From Candidatus Woesearchaeota archaeon (lineage in GTDB: Archaea; Nanobdellota; Nanobdellia; SCGC-AAA011-G17; ARS1403), in NCBI GenBank assembly GCA_016181275.1, contig JACOZQ010000029.1, positions 696-43,394 on the forward strand: a stretch of DNA of 42,699 nucleotides, in the 5' to 3' direction. Numbering within the stretch: the first letter of the stretch is position 1; every line of letters begins with the position of its first letter. Shown in pieces: positions 24,131 to 31,920 of this stretch. The notes beneath the pieces are model-generated. The model saw only the letters and a program-made list of their open reading frames with translations. It ran no database searches and was not told the origin of the DNA. Position numbers and translations under genes: made by a program.

Positions 24131-24805
24131 CTATTTACTATATGCTTTAACAACTCTTGATAAATCCTTTATAAGATATTTTACTTCCTTAATACCATAT
24201 TCTTTTGCTGTTTCAGCTATAGATTCAAGCCTTGGCACCAAAGATAATAATAGGCCTTCTTCTCCATATACTAATTTACACAATTCCCTATTTTTATTAG
24301 TTTTATTGATTGATACTGCAACAAGCGGCCTGAAAATTGGCCTCATTCCCATAACAAAAATATATGGTGATATTAATTCTTCTGAAGAAGATTTAGCTAT
24401 CTCATCTAAATTTCTTTTTATACCAAACAATTCTGGAATTGGCAAATCTTCTAACTTAAAACTTGATTCTTGTCCATAATCTTTCATATCTGTTGTTTCT
24501 AAATATCCTCCTGCAATGGTTTTTAAATAATAAGACCATGTTAATGCATCAATGCTTTCTCTTAATGAAGGACTATAAATTTTAGATTCACCAGGTGCAA
24601 TATCAATGACAAAAGGTCCTAATGTTTTTAAGATTGAATTAATATTGCTTGATTGTCTCGGGAACAACTTTATAAGAAACGATCCTAAAATTTTTTGAGC
24701 TTCAACGAATAATTCATAACTCCTGTCTTCAGAAGAGATTGTTCTTTTTTCTGCGCTATTTTCTTTTTTGTCTTCTATTTTTCCTAAAGCGTCGTCGATT
24801 GGCAT
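24131..24805 (-). CDS. MPIDDALG-headed protein, paralog of the next upstream gene
   Basis: Starting at the ATG of MPIDDALGKIE (24805) the protein has 224 residues; an upstream in-frame ATG at 24817 lies inside the previous gene and is less likely. A charged linker follows the head, then an alpha-helical globular region including YELFVEAQKILGSFLIK, SPYIFVMGMRPIFRPLVAV and AKEYGIKEVKYLIKDLSRVV. The same blocks appear in the gene at 24808-25512, so the two are tandem duplicates. No catalytic motif seen. Last gene of the MoxR/VWA operon. Confidence 0.65.
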   Translation of the reverse strand: MPIDDALGKIEDKKENSAEKRTISSEDRSYELFVEAQKILGSFLIKLFPRQSSNINSILKTLGPFVIDIAPGESKIYSPSLRESIDALTWSYYLKTIAGGYLETTDMKDYGQESSFKLEDLPIPELFGIKRNLDEIAKSSSEELISPYIFVMGMRPIFRPLVAVSINKTNKNRELCKLVYGEEGLLLSLVPRLESIAETAKEYGIKEVKYLIKDLSRVVKAYSK

Positions 24806-24807
24806 TT

Positions 24808-25512
24808 TTAAACCCACATCTGCTTGTATAAATTAATTGCATGATCAAAACTATCCATTATTGGCATAACTTCTTTTATGCCGTATTTCTCTGCTACCGA
24901 CAGATAATTTTTAGTTAAGGGTCTTTTTAATTGCAGGATCTCTTCGAAATAATCGCTTTTTTGCTCCAGTTGTTTTTGGACAGCCAATACAGATAGAGGC
25001 CTACACTTAAAATCTATACTCATGACCATTATATAAGGATCTAAAATAGCCAGATCTTCTTCTTTATCCGGGTCGCATAGATATTCTGATAATATTTTAA
25101 TTCCAGTAATATATTTGCTTGCTTCTTTAATCCTATCAACCTTAACAAATTGCGCCAGGTCAGTGTTGAAAATATGATCGCCATACATTAATCTGACAAT
25201 GCCTTCTAATACGGAATTTTCAGCTGGAGCAAATTTAATTTCTAGCTTCCTATTATTTGCTGGTCCGGCAGGAAAGATTTTATAAGACATAAATCCAAAT
25301 CTTTTAATTGCTTCTCCTGTTATGGCATGAATTTGATATCCTCCTGATTGATTTCCTAAGATTCCATTGAAGAATCTAAGCAAGATATCTCCAATTACTA
25401 AATTTGCATCCTCGAAAATCTGCCCTGGCTTGGTTTCTTGATTAACCTTGCTTGGTTCTCTGGCTGGCTCTTCTCTAACTTCTATATTCCCCAAAGCGTC
25501 GTCGATTGGCAT
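24808..25512 (-). CDS. MPIDDALG-headed protein, tandem paralog
   Basis: A 234-residue protein starting MPIDDALGNIEVREEP, then a charged linker and a helical domain with FEDANLVIGDILLRFF, DPYIMVMSIDFKCRPLSVL and AEKYGIKEVMPIMDSFDHAI. These align with the downstream paralog block by block. The ATG shares one base with the MoxR stop codon (TAATG), so it is co-translated with the ATPase. Unknown function; by position it is a likely substrate or adaptor of the MoxR/VWA machine. Confidence 0.65.
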   Translation of the reverse strand: MPIDDALGNIEVREEPAREPSKVNQETKPGQIFEDANLVIGDILLRFFNGILGNQSGGYQIHAITGEAIKRFGFMSYKIFPAGPANNRKLEIKFAPAENSVLEGIVRLMYGDHIFNTDLAQFVKVDRIKEASKYITGIKILSEYLCDPDKEEDLAILDPYIMVMSIDFKCRPLSVLAVQKQLEQKSDYFEEILQLKRPLTKNYLSVAEKYGIKEVMPIMDSFDHAINLYKQMWV

Positions 25513-27029
25513 TATATACTCTCTACTCCTCTTGCTTTTTCCATTGCTTTTGACAGAAGATATTTCTGAGCATGCGGCTTTAACTCAGTCGATAATGCTA
25601 ATCTTCCTTGAATGTCTTCAAGCTTTTTTCCCTTCATTTCTTCAGATTCAATCTCACTATATAAATCCCTGAATTCCTGCCTGTCAGCTTCTTCAACCAA
25701 AGGCTTGAAGTGATATTGCACTACCAAATCCTTGTCAATGTCATTAATCTTCGAATCTCCAGGGGCTATTTCTCCACGCAATACCATCGGCACTTCTTTC
25801 AAAGCATCTTTAACAGTGCTGTAATCTCCTGTTGCTTTAGCTACAACTGCTTCCAGAAATTTCATCTTCTGACCACTATAAGGATCTTTTGATATAACTG
25901 TTTCGCTTGGCTGGATTCTATGATACATAAGATAAGGCGCGATTGTCTGTAGTGTTTCTAATTGCACTTCTGGCTTTGCGACATCGACTTCTACTTTATT
26001 TCCTTTTTTATCTTCAACAACAGCTTTATATGAAAATGCATTTAAGAACCATGCATAAGCCTTTCCCCATCTTTGGAAATCCAAAAATGCCCTGCCGCTC
26101 AATCCATCCTGAGTCATCTTGCAAATGCTAACTGGTGTATCAAACCCGCAGCCCTTGCATCTTTCTCCTACAGGTATTTCATTATGCGACTTGTCAAAAT
26201 CATCTCCTCTTGCACAAGTTGAAACTGCTTGAGTGAGATAAATTGCATATATTAGAGCATCTGAGCTCATCTTAACATCTTCAGAAATTAATTTTCTTGC
26301 TTCAAGCAGCTCCTCCAGTGTCATCACCGGCTTTACAACTAATTCTTTTAATTTATCATCAGGCCTTTCTGCAAGCAGATATTGATCTGAAGCAGATGGC
26401 TGCTGCGGAGCTGGAACACAAAAGCTAAACCTGTCAACAAACGGCCTGCTCAATGGATATGTTCCTGAATCATTTGGATTCTCTGTTGCAAATGCCATGA
26501 AATCCGATATTTGATAAACCTGATCAATAAATTCAACCCTTCCTCTGTTTAAAATTTCAAACAAAGCATTCTGAGCTGGAGGCGGAAATCTATTTACTTC
26601 ATCCATGATCTTAACATAAGATGTCACAAAATTTCTCCATTTAACTTCTTCCTCTCCATGAACTATTAATTTTCCCAGTTTCAATGTTGCCAGTAATGTA
26701 TTAACATTCTGATCATCATTGCCACGAATCATTGCACTAGTTATTTCTTTTTCAGGAATTCCAGTGAGCATGTGAGCTACTTTTTCCACCATCGTGGTTT
26801 TACTTCCACCATGCCCTCCTCTATATATCACTCCGCTTTTTGGAACTAGTCCATTAACAACAGCCGAGCTCGTCATTGGATCAAGATATGTCTTCCTGAC
26901 TTTTCCATCAGGTCCTTTATAAGTAAATTCCATCCTGCCTCTGCTATTATAATAAACTCCTTGCACCGGGATTTGGGTATAAACTGTTCTTACCTTTTCC
27001 CTTAAAGTATTATGTTTTTGCTTGTTCAT
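25512..27029 (-). CDS. MoxR-type AAA+ ATPase with a four-cysteine insertion
   Basis: A 505-residue AAA+ protein. Walker A is GGHGGSKTTM (71-80), Walker B IMDEVNR (141-147), sensor 1 FATENPND (N184), and the Arg-finger region PLSRPFVDRF (R195/R200). Together these match the MoxR branch. C272, C291, C294 and C303 (STCARG, ERCKGCGF, VSIC) form a probable zinc site in an insertion not typical of MoxR. The C-terminal part is helical. GGAGG precedes the ATG. MoxR ATPases act with VWA partners as chaperone-like machines; the VWA protein is upstream in the same operon. Confidence 0.88.
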   Translation of the reverse strand: MNKQKHNTLREKVRTVYTQIPVQGVYYNSRGRMEFTYKGPDGKVRKTYLDPMTSSAVVNGLVPKSGVIYRGGHGGSKTTMVEKVAHMLTGIPEKEITSAMIRGNDDQNVNTLLATLKLGKLIVHGEEEVKWRNFVTSYVKIMDEVNRFPPPAQNALFEILNRGRVEFIDQVYQISDFMAFATENPNDSGTYPLSRPFVDRFSFCVPAPQQPSASDQYLLAERPDDKLKELVVKPVMTLEELLEARKLISEDVKMSSDALIYAIYLTQAVSTCARGDDFDKSHNEIPVGERCKGCGFDTPVSICKMTQDGLSGRAFLDFQRWGKAYAWFLNAFSYKAVVEDKKGNKVEVDVAKPEVQLETLQTIAPYLMYHRIQPSETVISKDPYSGQKMKFLEAVVAKATGDYSTVKDALKEVPMVLRGEIAPGDSKINDIDKDLVVQYHFKPLVEEADRQEFRDLYSEIESEEMKGKKLEDIQGRLALSTELKPHAQKYLLSKAMEKARGVESI

Positions 27030-27030
27030 T

Positions 27031-27304
27031 TTAATAATCCTCCAATTTCATTCTTTCATAAAATATTACCCACCTTTCTTTTTTCAATGATGCTATTTCC
27101 TGCCTGTTTTGATTGAGCTCTTTTTCATACTCTCTTCTTTCTTCACAGACATTTTTCCTATTCTTTCCATTGCAGAAATTGTGAAATCTGTTAGAGCATC
27201 AAGCCTTTGATTAATTTCTTCAGTTCTCATTTCTATTTTCCTTATTTCTTCTGAACCAGATTTTCTCCTGAATTAAAATTTCCTAAAGCATTATCTATTA
27301 TCAT
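27031..27304 (-). pseudogene. MPIDDALG-type coiled-coil gene with two frameshifts
   Basis: From the ATG at 27304 the frame starts MIIDNALGNFNSGE, matching the head of the neighbouring proteins, then ends early. Adding one A gives SGSEEIRKIEMRTEEINQRL, then DALTDFTISAMERIGK; adding a second A later gives NVCEERREYEKELNQNRQ and EIASLKKERWVIFYERM to a stop at 27031, exactly before the MoxR RBS. Restored, it is about 91 residues, mostly coiled coil. Both lost bases are in A runs. Could be real decay or basecalling error. Confidence 0.6.
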
Positions 27305-27306
27305 TT

Positions 27307-28071
27307 TTATTCCCGAAAAAACTTAAATAATTTATTTCTAAATCTTCCTGGAGAGATATCCTTAAGACCCTTTGGACCATGATAATATATATGATACTTT
27401 ATTCTTGTTTTGCCTATAGCATATCTTTCTAATTGATACAATCTCTGTATAACTTGCTTAGCTACAAATGAACCAGCACCTAAATTCTTATTTATTAATT
27501 CAAAATTTGAAACTAAAGCTCTTTCTAAAAGGATAACGCCCAATAAATCTGTTGTGTTATATAATTCAACTAATGTCTCATTTGCAATTTTTACTCTTGT
27601 TAGCAATTGCTGATTACTTGGAGCATTACTTGGCAGTGTCTTGGCTTCTTCATTTATCTTGGCTAATGGATCCTCAATTATTCCTAACAGTTCTTTAGAT
27701 AGTGCATCTGGAATCTTAACACCAGCAGCAGACCTATCACCTGTTAATTCTGGTGTTAAAACTCCTTCAAAATATTTATTCCATCTATCCAATTCAGAAT
27801 TTATACTATCAAGACCACCTCTTAATCTTAAATAAAAAGTTGCATATGGCCAAAAACTATCTAATACAACCTTGAGATCTGAAGTATCTATCTTATATCT
27901 TCGATCATCTTCCAAAAATGCTCTTGCTTTTAAAAACCTGTCATGCAAGTCTCCAATTTTTTCAGCTGGAAGTAAATTAGGAGGTTCTATAATCCTTGTT
28001 CTTTCTGCTTGTTTCTCTTCTTTCATTTCTTTTGAAAATTCTATATTCCCTAAAGCGTCATCAATCGGCAT
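27307..28071 (-). CDS. MPIDDALG-headed helical protein
   Basis: Starting from the ATG at 28071 (GGAGG seven bases before it) the protein has 254 residues; an in-frame ATG at 28095 would place eight extra residues inside the VWA gene and is less likely. After MPIDDALGNIEF comes a charged linker (SKEMKEEKQAERTR) and an all-helical region such as DLHDRFLKARAFLEDD, KIANETLVELYNTTDLLGV, ending basic (GRFRNKLFKFFRE). It overlaps the end of the VWA gene by 11 bp, so the two are coupled. Not recognised. Confidence 0.65.
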   Translation of the reverse strand: MPIDDALGNIEFSKEMKEEKQAERTRIIEPPNLLPAEKIGDLHDRFLKARAFLEDDRRYKIDTSDLKVVLDSFWPYATFYLRLRGGLDSINSELDRWNKYFEGVLTPELTGDRSAAGVKIPDALSKELLGIIEDPLAKINEEAKTLPSNAPSNQQLLTRVKIANETLVELYNTTDLLGVILLERALVSNFELINKNLGAGSFVAKQVIQRLYQLERYAIGKTRIKYHIYYHGPKGLKDISPGRFRNKLFKFFRE

Positions 28072-30121
28072 CTTCTTCCTCCTGAGCTGAGTCATATCTT
28101 CTTTTTACCTGGCCGATAACAATCCCTACTAAGTCTTCTATCTTTTTGGCTTTATGAACAACTGCTCCTCTTTCTTCAATACATTCTGCAAATTTCCTGC
28201 CTGTTGATGGATTTAATTTTACAACAAAAACATCATCATATTCTGAGATGCCTTTTGCAAATGCATCACATGCTTCTTGCCAATTACTAATATCACAGTC
28301 AGACATAAGGCATGTTTGCAGAGGGTTGGTTGTTTTCTTGATTATTTCTTCTACTTCTTTAACAGGAACTACTGTTCCTCCGCTGTAATTTGTCATAACT
28401 GCCATTTCAACTTTGTTTATATCATCTGTATAATCCTGCACAGTTATATTATCTTCGCCTGAAAAATTTATTGCTGCAACTTTCCCGCCATTTTCAATTG
28501 CATACAAGGCAGCTCCCTCAGCAGCCAATATTGCCTTATCAAAATCTCCTCTTGCTTCTGGATTATCTGCCCATTTATCCCAGCCCATACTTCCAGATGA
28601 GTCTATGGAAATAAATAAGTCAGGAATTCTTTTTAATCTTCCAACGCCTTCAGATACTTCTGCTTTTCTTTTATAAGTAGTCAGCCCAGGAATTGGTTTT
28701 CCTGAAGCCATTATTGAAGGGATTATTTCCAATCCTCCTTTTCCTATTATTGGATCTCCAACATTCCATGCTGTCTGATATGAGGGTGCTTTCTCTGCTC
28801 TTTGATTATCAGCTTCTTTCATAGATATCAAAAGCTCTTTTGCCCTTGCCCTGTACATTAATCTCAATGCATCATCTGGCTCTAATTTATGCAATACTCC
28901 CATTGTGCCTGCAAATTTTCCAGGTGATCTCTCATTTCTATGATAAACCTCATCTAATGCGTTTTCATCTATATTCGCAGCTTCATCATCATCGCTGTTT
29001 TCATGATTATCATTTTTATTATTCTTGCCACTTTTTCCTTTTCCATCTTTTCCTTTATCCCTGGAAACTTTTTCTCCGCCTTCTTGCTCTCCTAGCGGGC
29101 TTTTTGTAGGCTCACCCATTTGTGATTTGACGTCATCAGGAATTGGCATTCCATCATTCTGCTCGCCGCCTTGCTGTTGATTTTTTCCCTGTCCGCTTTT
29201 TCCCTGTCCGTTCCTGCCATATCTGCTATTACCTCTTTGGTTTTTTGTATCTTGAGCAGTTTGCTTTATTATTGGTTCAAGGATTGTGGCGAATTTTCTT
29301 ATTTTAGCTTCCCATGTAGTTCTGTCTTTCCAATCACTTCCTAATATATCAACTAATCCTTGAGCTACTTTTTCAGCATTATTGTCTTTTTTCTGGACAT
29401 GGTCTTTTAACCCTAAATCTTCATTCCATAATTTTTCATAAGCAGATACTAATGTCCGCCATAATAATGACGGCGCTTGCTGAGTTTTTCTTGCGTCTTT
29501 AACTGTTTCTTTCTGTCTCCATAAAGTTAAATCTCCGAAATCATCTCTTCCGTATTTTTCTTTAGCTAGGAAAGTATCTCCAATTAAATCACCCATGATG
29601 TTCAAAACTAAATATGCATAATCTGAAGCAAGTTTTTTATTCTGCACAATATTTTGATCTTTAAATCCTTTTAATGCTGAATCTACTAAAATTGCTTCTG
29701 TTACTCTATCCCCAGGAACCTTTGTAAAATGAGTTGTTTCATGCTGGAATATACTCCTAGAATATTGCCTATTTTCTACTCCTGGAGATGCTCTTTCTGC
29801 TGCTGCAACATACTTATCCAATGAAGCTGTGTACTCTAGATTATTTGGAACATCATCGCTGTTGAAATACGTTGTCCATGTCTTAGGCACTATATAAAAT
29901 CCTCTTGGAACAGCTACTCTAACATTTTTAGGCAGCTTATTTTTCTCCCTCGCTGTTTCAGCATTTACTATTTTAGGATCCGGCAAGTTAGAAACAAACA
30001 AGTCCCAGCATGACTGCCTGAATGACTGCAAGATTTCTTTTTCTGTCAAACCTGGCTGCGGGGTTACTTTTGATTGATTTCCTAAATCTTTGTTTCCTGT
30101 TAATTTATCTAAAAGACCCAT
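28061..30121 (-). CDS. HExxH-motif plus von Willebrand A domain protein
   Basis: A 686-residue protein. Residues 127-131 are HETTH in SIFQHETTHFT, a HExxH zinc-peptidase-like motif, as in DUF2201-type MoxR partners. Residues about 295-400 are a low-complexity Gly/Asn/Lys/Asp linker. The VWA domain begins near 500: DSSGSMG gives MIDAS residues D507, S509 and S511; the Thr of YSGGTVV is near T583 and MSDCD near D608, so a metal-binding MIDAS looks complete. C-terminus acidic (EEEDAD). VWA proteins beside MoxR bind and deliver substrates. Its head start directly follows the RHH gene stop. Confidence 0.85.
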   Translation of the reverse strand: MGLLDKLTGNKDLGNQSKVTPQPGLTEKEILQSFRQSCWDLFVSNLPDPKIVNAETAREKNKLPKNVRVAVPRGFYIVPKTWTTYFNSDDVPNNLEYTASLDKYVAAAERASPGVENRQYSRSIFQHETTHFTKVPGDRVTEAILVDSALKGFKDQNIVQNKKLASDYAYLVLNIMGDLIGDTFLAKEKYGRDDFGDLTLWRQKETVKDARKTQQAPSLLWRTLVSAYEKLWNEDLGLKDHVQKKDNNAEKVAQGLVDILGSDWKDRTTWEAKIRKFATILEPIIKQTAQDTKNQRGNSRYGRNGQGKSGQGKNQQQGGEQNDGMPIPDDVKSQMGEPTKSPLGEQEGGEKVSRDKGKDGKGKSGKNNKNDNHENSDDDEAANIDENALDEVYHRNERSPGKFAGTMGVLHKLEPDDALRLMYRARAKELLISMKEADNQRAEKAPSYQTAWNVGDPIIGKGGLEIIPSIMASGKPIPGLTTYKRKAEVSEGVGRLKRIPDLFISIDSSGSMGWDKWADNPEARGDFDKAILAAEGAALYAIENGGKVAAINFSGEDNITVQDYTDDINKVEMAVMTNYSGGTVVPVKEVEEIIKKTTNPLQTCLMSDCDISNWQEACDAFAKGISEYDDVFVVKLNPSTGRKFAECIEERGAVVHKAKKIEDLVGIVIGQVKRRYDSAQEEEDAD

Positions 30122-30253
30122 TTATTTCTCCAAAAATTTTGATATAGCATATTCCACAATATGGCTTCTATTACGAAACATTCCTTTCTTTAATTCTCTC
30201 TCTATTTTCTCTACAATATTTCTCTCTACGCTTACGCTGATTTTATCTTTCAT
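30122..30253 (-). CDS. ribbon-helix-helix (CopG/Arc-like) transcriptional regulator
   Basis: A 43-residue protein: KDKISVSVERNIVEKIEREL is a ribbon strand plus helix, then MFRNRSHIVEYAISKFLEK is the second helix, the classical RHH fold that dimerises on palindromic DNA. The stop TAA touches the ATG of the VWA gene, so it heads this operon. RHH proteins usually bind their own promoter; candidate sites lie just upstream at 30254-30373, shared with the divergent operon. Confidence 0.85.
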   Translation of the reverse strand: MKDKISVSVERNIVEKIERELKKGMFRNRSHIVEYAISKFLEK

Positions 30254-30373
30254 ATCTACTTTTTATATTACTTAGTAGGAAGGCTTCATACCCTTTATAA
30301 ACCTTTTCAATGTATTAACTTTAAAGTAGTATCAATAGAAACCTTTATAAAGGGTTTTTCTATGATTATGATT
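30254..30373. promoter_or_regulatory. divergent promoter region with inverted repeats, probable RHH-regulated
   Basis: Two TATA boxes TTTATAAA, at 30294-30301 (minus operon) and 30344-30351 (plus operon), lie back to back inside near-palindromic AAACC-TTTATAAA-GGG contexts. CTACTTT at 30256-30262 and AAAGTAG at 30323-30329 are an inverted pair; AGTAG also occurs at 30274-30278, and ACTTTAAAGT (30318-30327) is a perfect palindrome. These symmetric half-sites are plausible targets of the RHH regulator encoded at 30122. Confidence 0.55.
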
Positions 30374-30769
30374 ATGAACAAAGACAATGAAGTTCCAAGA
30401 AGTGTAGAGAGATTCATCAAAAGAGCTGAAGAAAGAATTGAATCCCTTAGAGAGAAATACGACGTCGAGAAAAACTGCAACTTTGATGACATTACAGGAA
30501 CATTATTCAGCCAGGTTCAAGGGTTTACACAAATTTTTAAATCCCGAGATGGAAATTCATGGAGAGACAAAAGAGATAGCATTGTTGCTCCTGCAGTTGC
30601 ATTGAATGGATATCTAAACGTGCTTGAAAGAAATCCTGAATTTGCAAGGGCAGAATTTGACAATAGGATTGGACCTTATTTTAGAGACATTAGGGATTTG
30701 TGGAATGAAGGAAAAGTTCAGCATTATCAATTAAAGTATGCACAAGAAACTTCAGAGAGATTAAAATGA
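30374..30769 (+). CDS. helical charged protein of unknown function
   Basis: In-frame ATGs occur at 30362, 30368 and 30374. The TATA centre at about 30347 is 27 nt before 30374, so that start gives a leaderless mRNA, 131 residues, MNKDNEVPRSVERFIKRAEE. It is all alpha with many charges (RIESLREKY, FRDIRDLWNEGKVQ). No domain recognised. First gene of the plus arm; its stop overlaps the next ATG (ATGA). Confidence 0.6.
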   Translation: MNKDNEVPRSVERFIKRAEERIESLREKYDVEKNCNFDDITGTLFSQVQGFTQIFKSRDGNSWRDKRDSIVAPAVALNGYLNVLERNPEFARAEFDNRIGPYFRDIRDLWNEGKVQHYQLKYAQETSERLK

Positions 30770-31077
30770 AACAATATATACAAAAAATAAGAGAATTTTT
30801 AAGTGATTATAATAAAGTTAATGCTGAAATATTTGCAGAGAGTATTAGACAAAGAGCAAAAGGTTTAGAAAAAGCAGTAGATGATAATTGGTTTATTCCT
30901 TTTCTTAAAGGAGGAGAATTAACAGGAGTAGTTCTTACGGGTGTGGGTTATTTAACAGATAGTCCTTCTTTAACCGGATTTGGAATCGGAATTGCTTCAG
31001 TGGCTGGAATAGAGCATGTTGGTATAAGATATGCTTTACAAAGAAGAGATCAATTAAGAGAAGGTGAAAGAAAATGA
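30766..31077 (+). CDS. small membrane protein
   Basis: A 103-residue protein with a soluble helical N-terminus (KIREFLSDYNKVNAEIFAES, then FRQRAKG-type charged part) and a hydrophobic stretch near residues 44-82 (GGELTGVVLTGVGYLTDS to GIGIASVAGIEHV) that may form two short membrane helices. Basic tail RRDQLREGERK. It overlaps the preceding stop and the following start by four bases each, so the genes are translationally coupled. Confidence 0.55.
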   Translation: MKQYIQKIREFLSDYNKVNAEIFAESIRQRAKGLEKAVDDNWFIPFLKGGELTGVVLTGVGYLTDSPSLTGFGIGIASVAGIEHVGIRYALQRRDQLREGERK

Positions 31078-31178
31078 AATGTTTAAAATGTGAATATGAA
31101 TGGACACCAAGAGTTGAAAATCCAAAAGAGTGCCCCGAATGCAAAATAAGATTGAGCAAATTTAATGGAGGAAATTAA
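31074..31178 (+). CDS. 34-residue zinc-ribbon protein
   Basis: It starts in the stop of the previous gene (ATGA) and reads MKCLKCEYEWTPRV, then ENPKECPECKIRLS. Two CxxC knuckles (CLKC and CPEC) spaced by about 14 residues form a compact zinc ribbon. It may be a small nucleic-acid or protein-binding adaptor. Ends two bases before the next ATG. Confidence 0.7.
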   Translation: MKCLKCEYEWTPRVENPKECPECKIRLSKFNGGN

Positions 31179-31179
31179 A

Positions 31180-31875
31180 ATGCCAGAAGAAAATCAAAAT
31201 CAAAGAGAAATTCCAACTTTGGAAACCATTGTTGGAGAGATGAATAGAATAGCTAATTTGTCAAATATCTATAATCAATATGACTATGCCGAAAAGCCGA
31301 GCGAAAAAGGAGGATTATTGAGAGCAGCTGCAACAGTATTGAGCAGAGCAAGAGATGGAGCTGAGTTCAATGCTGTTTATAATCAGTTGGAAGGAGAAGG
31401 TTTTTCTGATAAAATAAAATCTTCAAGAGATGAAAGAATTAGGCTGATTAGCGAAACTTATGAAGCAAGAAAAGAAGAACTCTTGAATGAAATAGTTGAC
31501 AAATTAAACAAGGATTTGAGGGAAGCTAAGAATCTTAGAGAAGCTACGCAGAAAATAGGATATGCCTTTGCTCCATTAGTTTCAAGAATGACTCAAGAAG
31601 ATGCAAACAAGCAAATGACCCAATATTTAGAAAATAAGGCAATGATACCTGTTACTAAACCAGTTTATGCTGACAGGGATTCTTTGTATGGATTGAGAGT
31701 TGCTAGATACATCAGTGAGTTCATCAATGAATCTGGAGAAGGAGAAGAAAAATCTTACAGCATTAACAGAGAAAAATTAGCTGAGATTGTAGAAGATCCG
31801 GTTATTGGCTCAACACTATACTCAGCTGAAAAGCCAAGGGAAAGAGAGCAGCAAAATGAGCAGCAGTATGAATAA
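31180..31875 (+). CDS. helical protein of unknown function
   Basis: With the start at 31180 (GGAGG about ten bases upstream) it is 231 residues, MPEENQNQREIPTLETIVGE. An in-frame ATG at 31165 lies inside the zinc-ribbon gene. The chain is entirely helical with several blocks (RIANLSNIYNQYDYAEKP, AATVLSRARDGAEFNAVYNQ, EILNEIVDKLNKDLREAKNL) and a Glu/Gln-rich tail. No known family. It follows the zinc ribbon in the operon. Confidence 0.6.
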   Translation: MPEENQNQREIPTLETIVGEMNRIANLSNIYNQYDYAEKPSEKGGLLRAAATVLSRARDGAEFNAVYNQLEGEGFSDKIKSSRDERIRLISETYEARKEELLNEIVDKLNKDLREAKNLREATQKIGYAFAPLVSRMTQEDANKQMTQYLENKAMIPVTKPVYADRDSLYGLRVARYISEFINESGEGEEKSYSINREKLAEIVEDPVIGSTLYSAEKPREREQQNEQQYE

Positions 31876-31920
31876 GCTGCTTAGCTTTCTTTTTTAAGGA
31901 AAAGATAAACGGAGAGATAA

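Noticed and set aside
24808-24817. Start of the 24131 gene at 24817 (MGLKMPIDD)
   Set aside because: It overlaps the upstream gene end, and all paralogs begin at MPIDD.
24805-28071. MPIDDALG repeats as products of recombination or a mobile DNA repeat
   Set aside because: The DNA differs at several synonymous third positions while the peptide stays the same, so it is not a recent DNA copy.
25448-29109. Plus-strand open frames opposite the MoxR and VWA genes
   Set aside because: They are antisense shadows with Leu/Phe-rich and Cys/His-rich composition and lack promoter and RBS.
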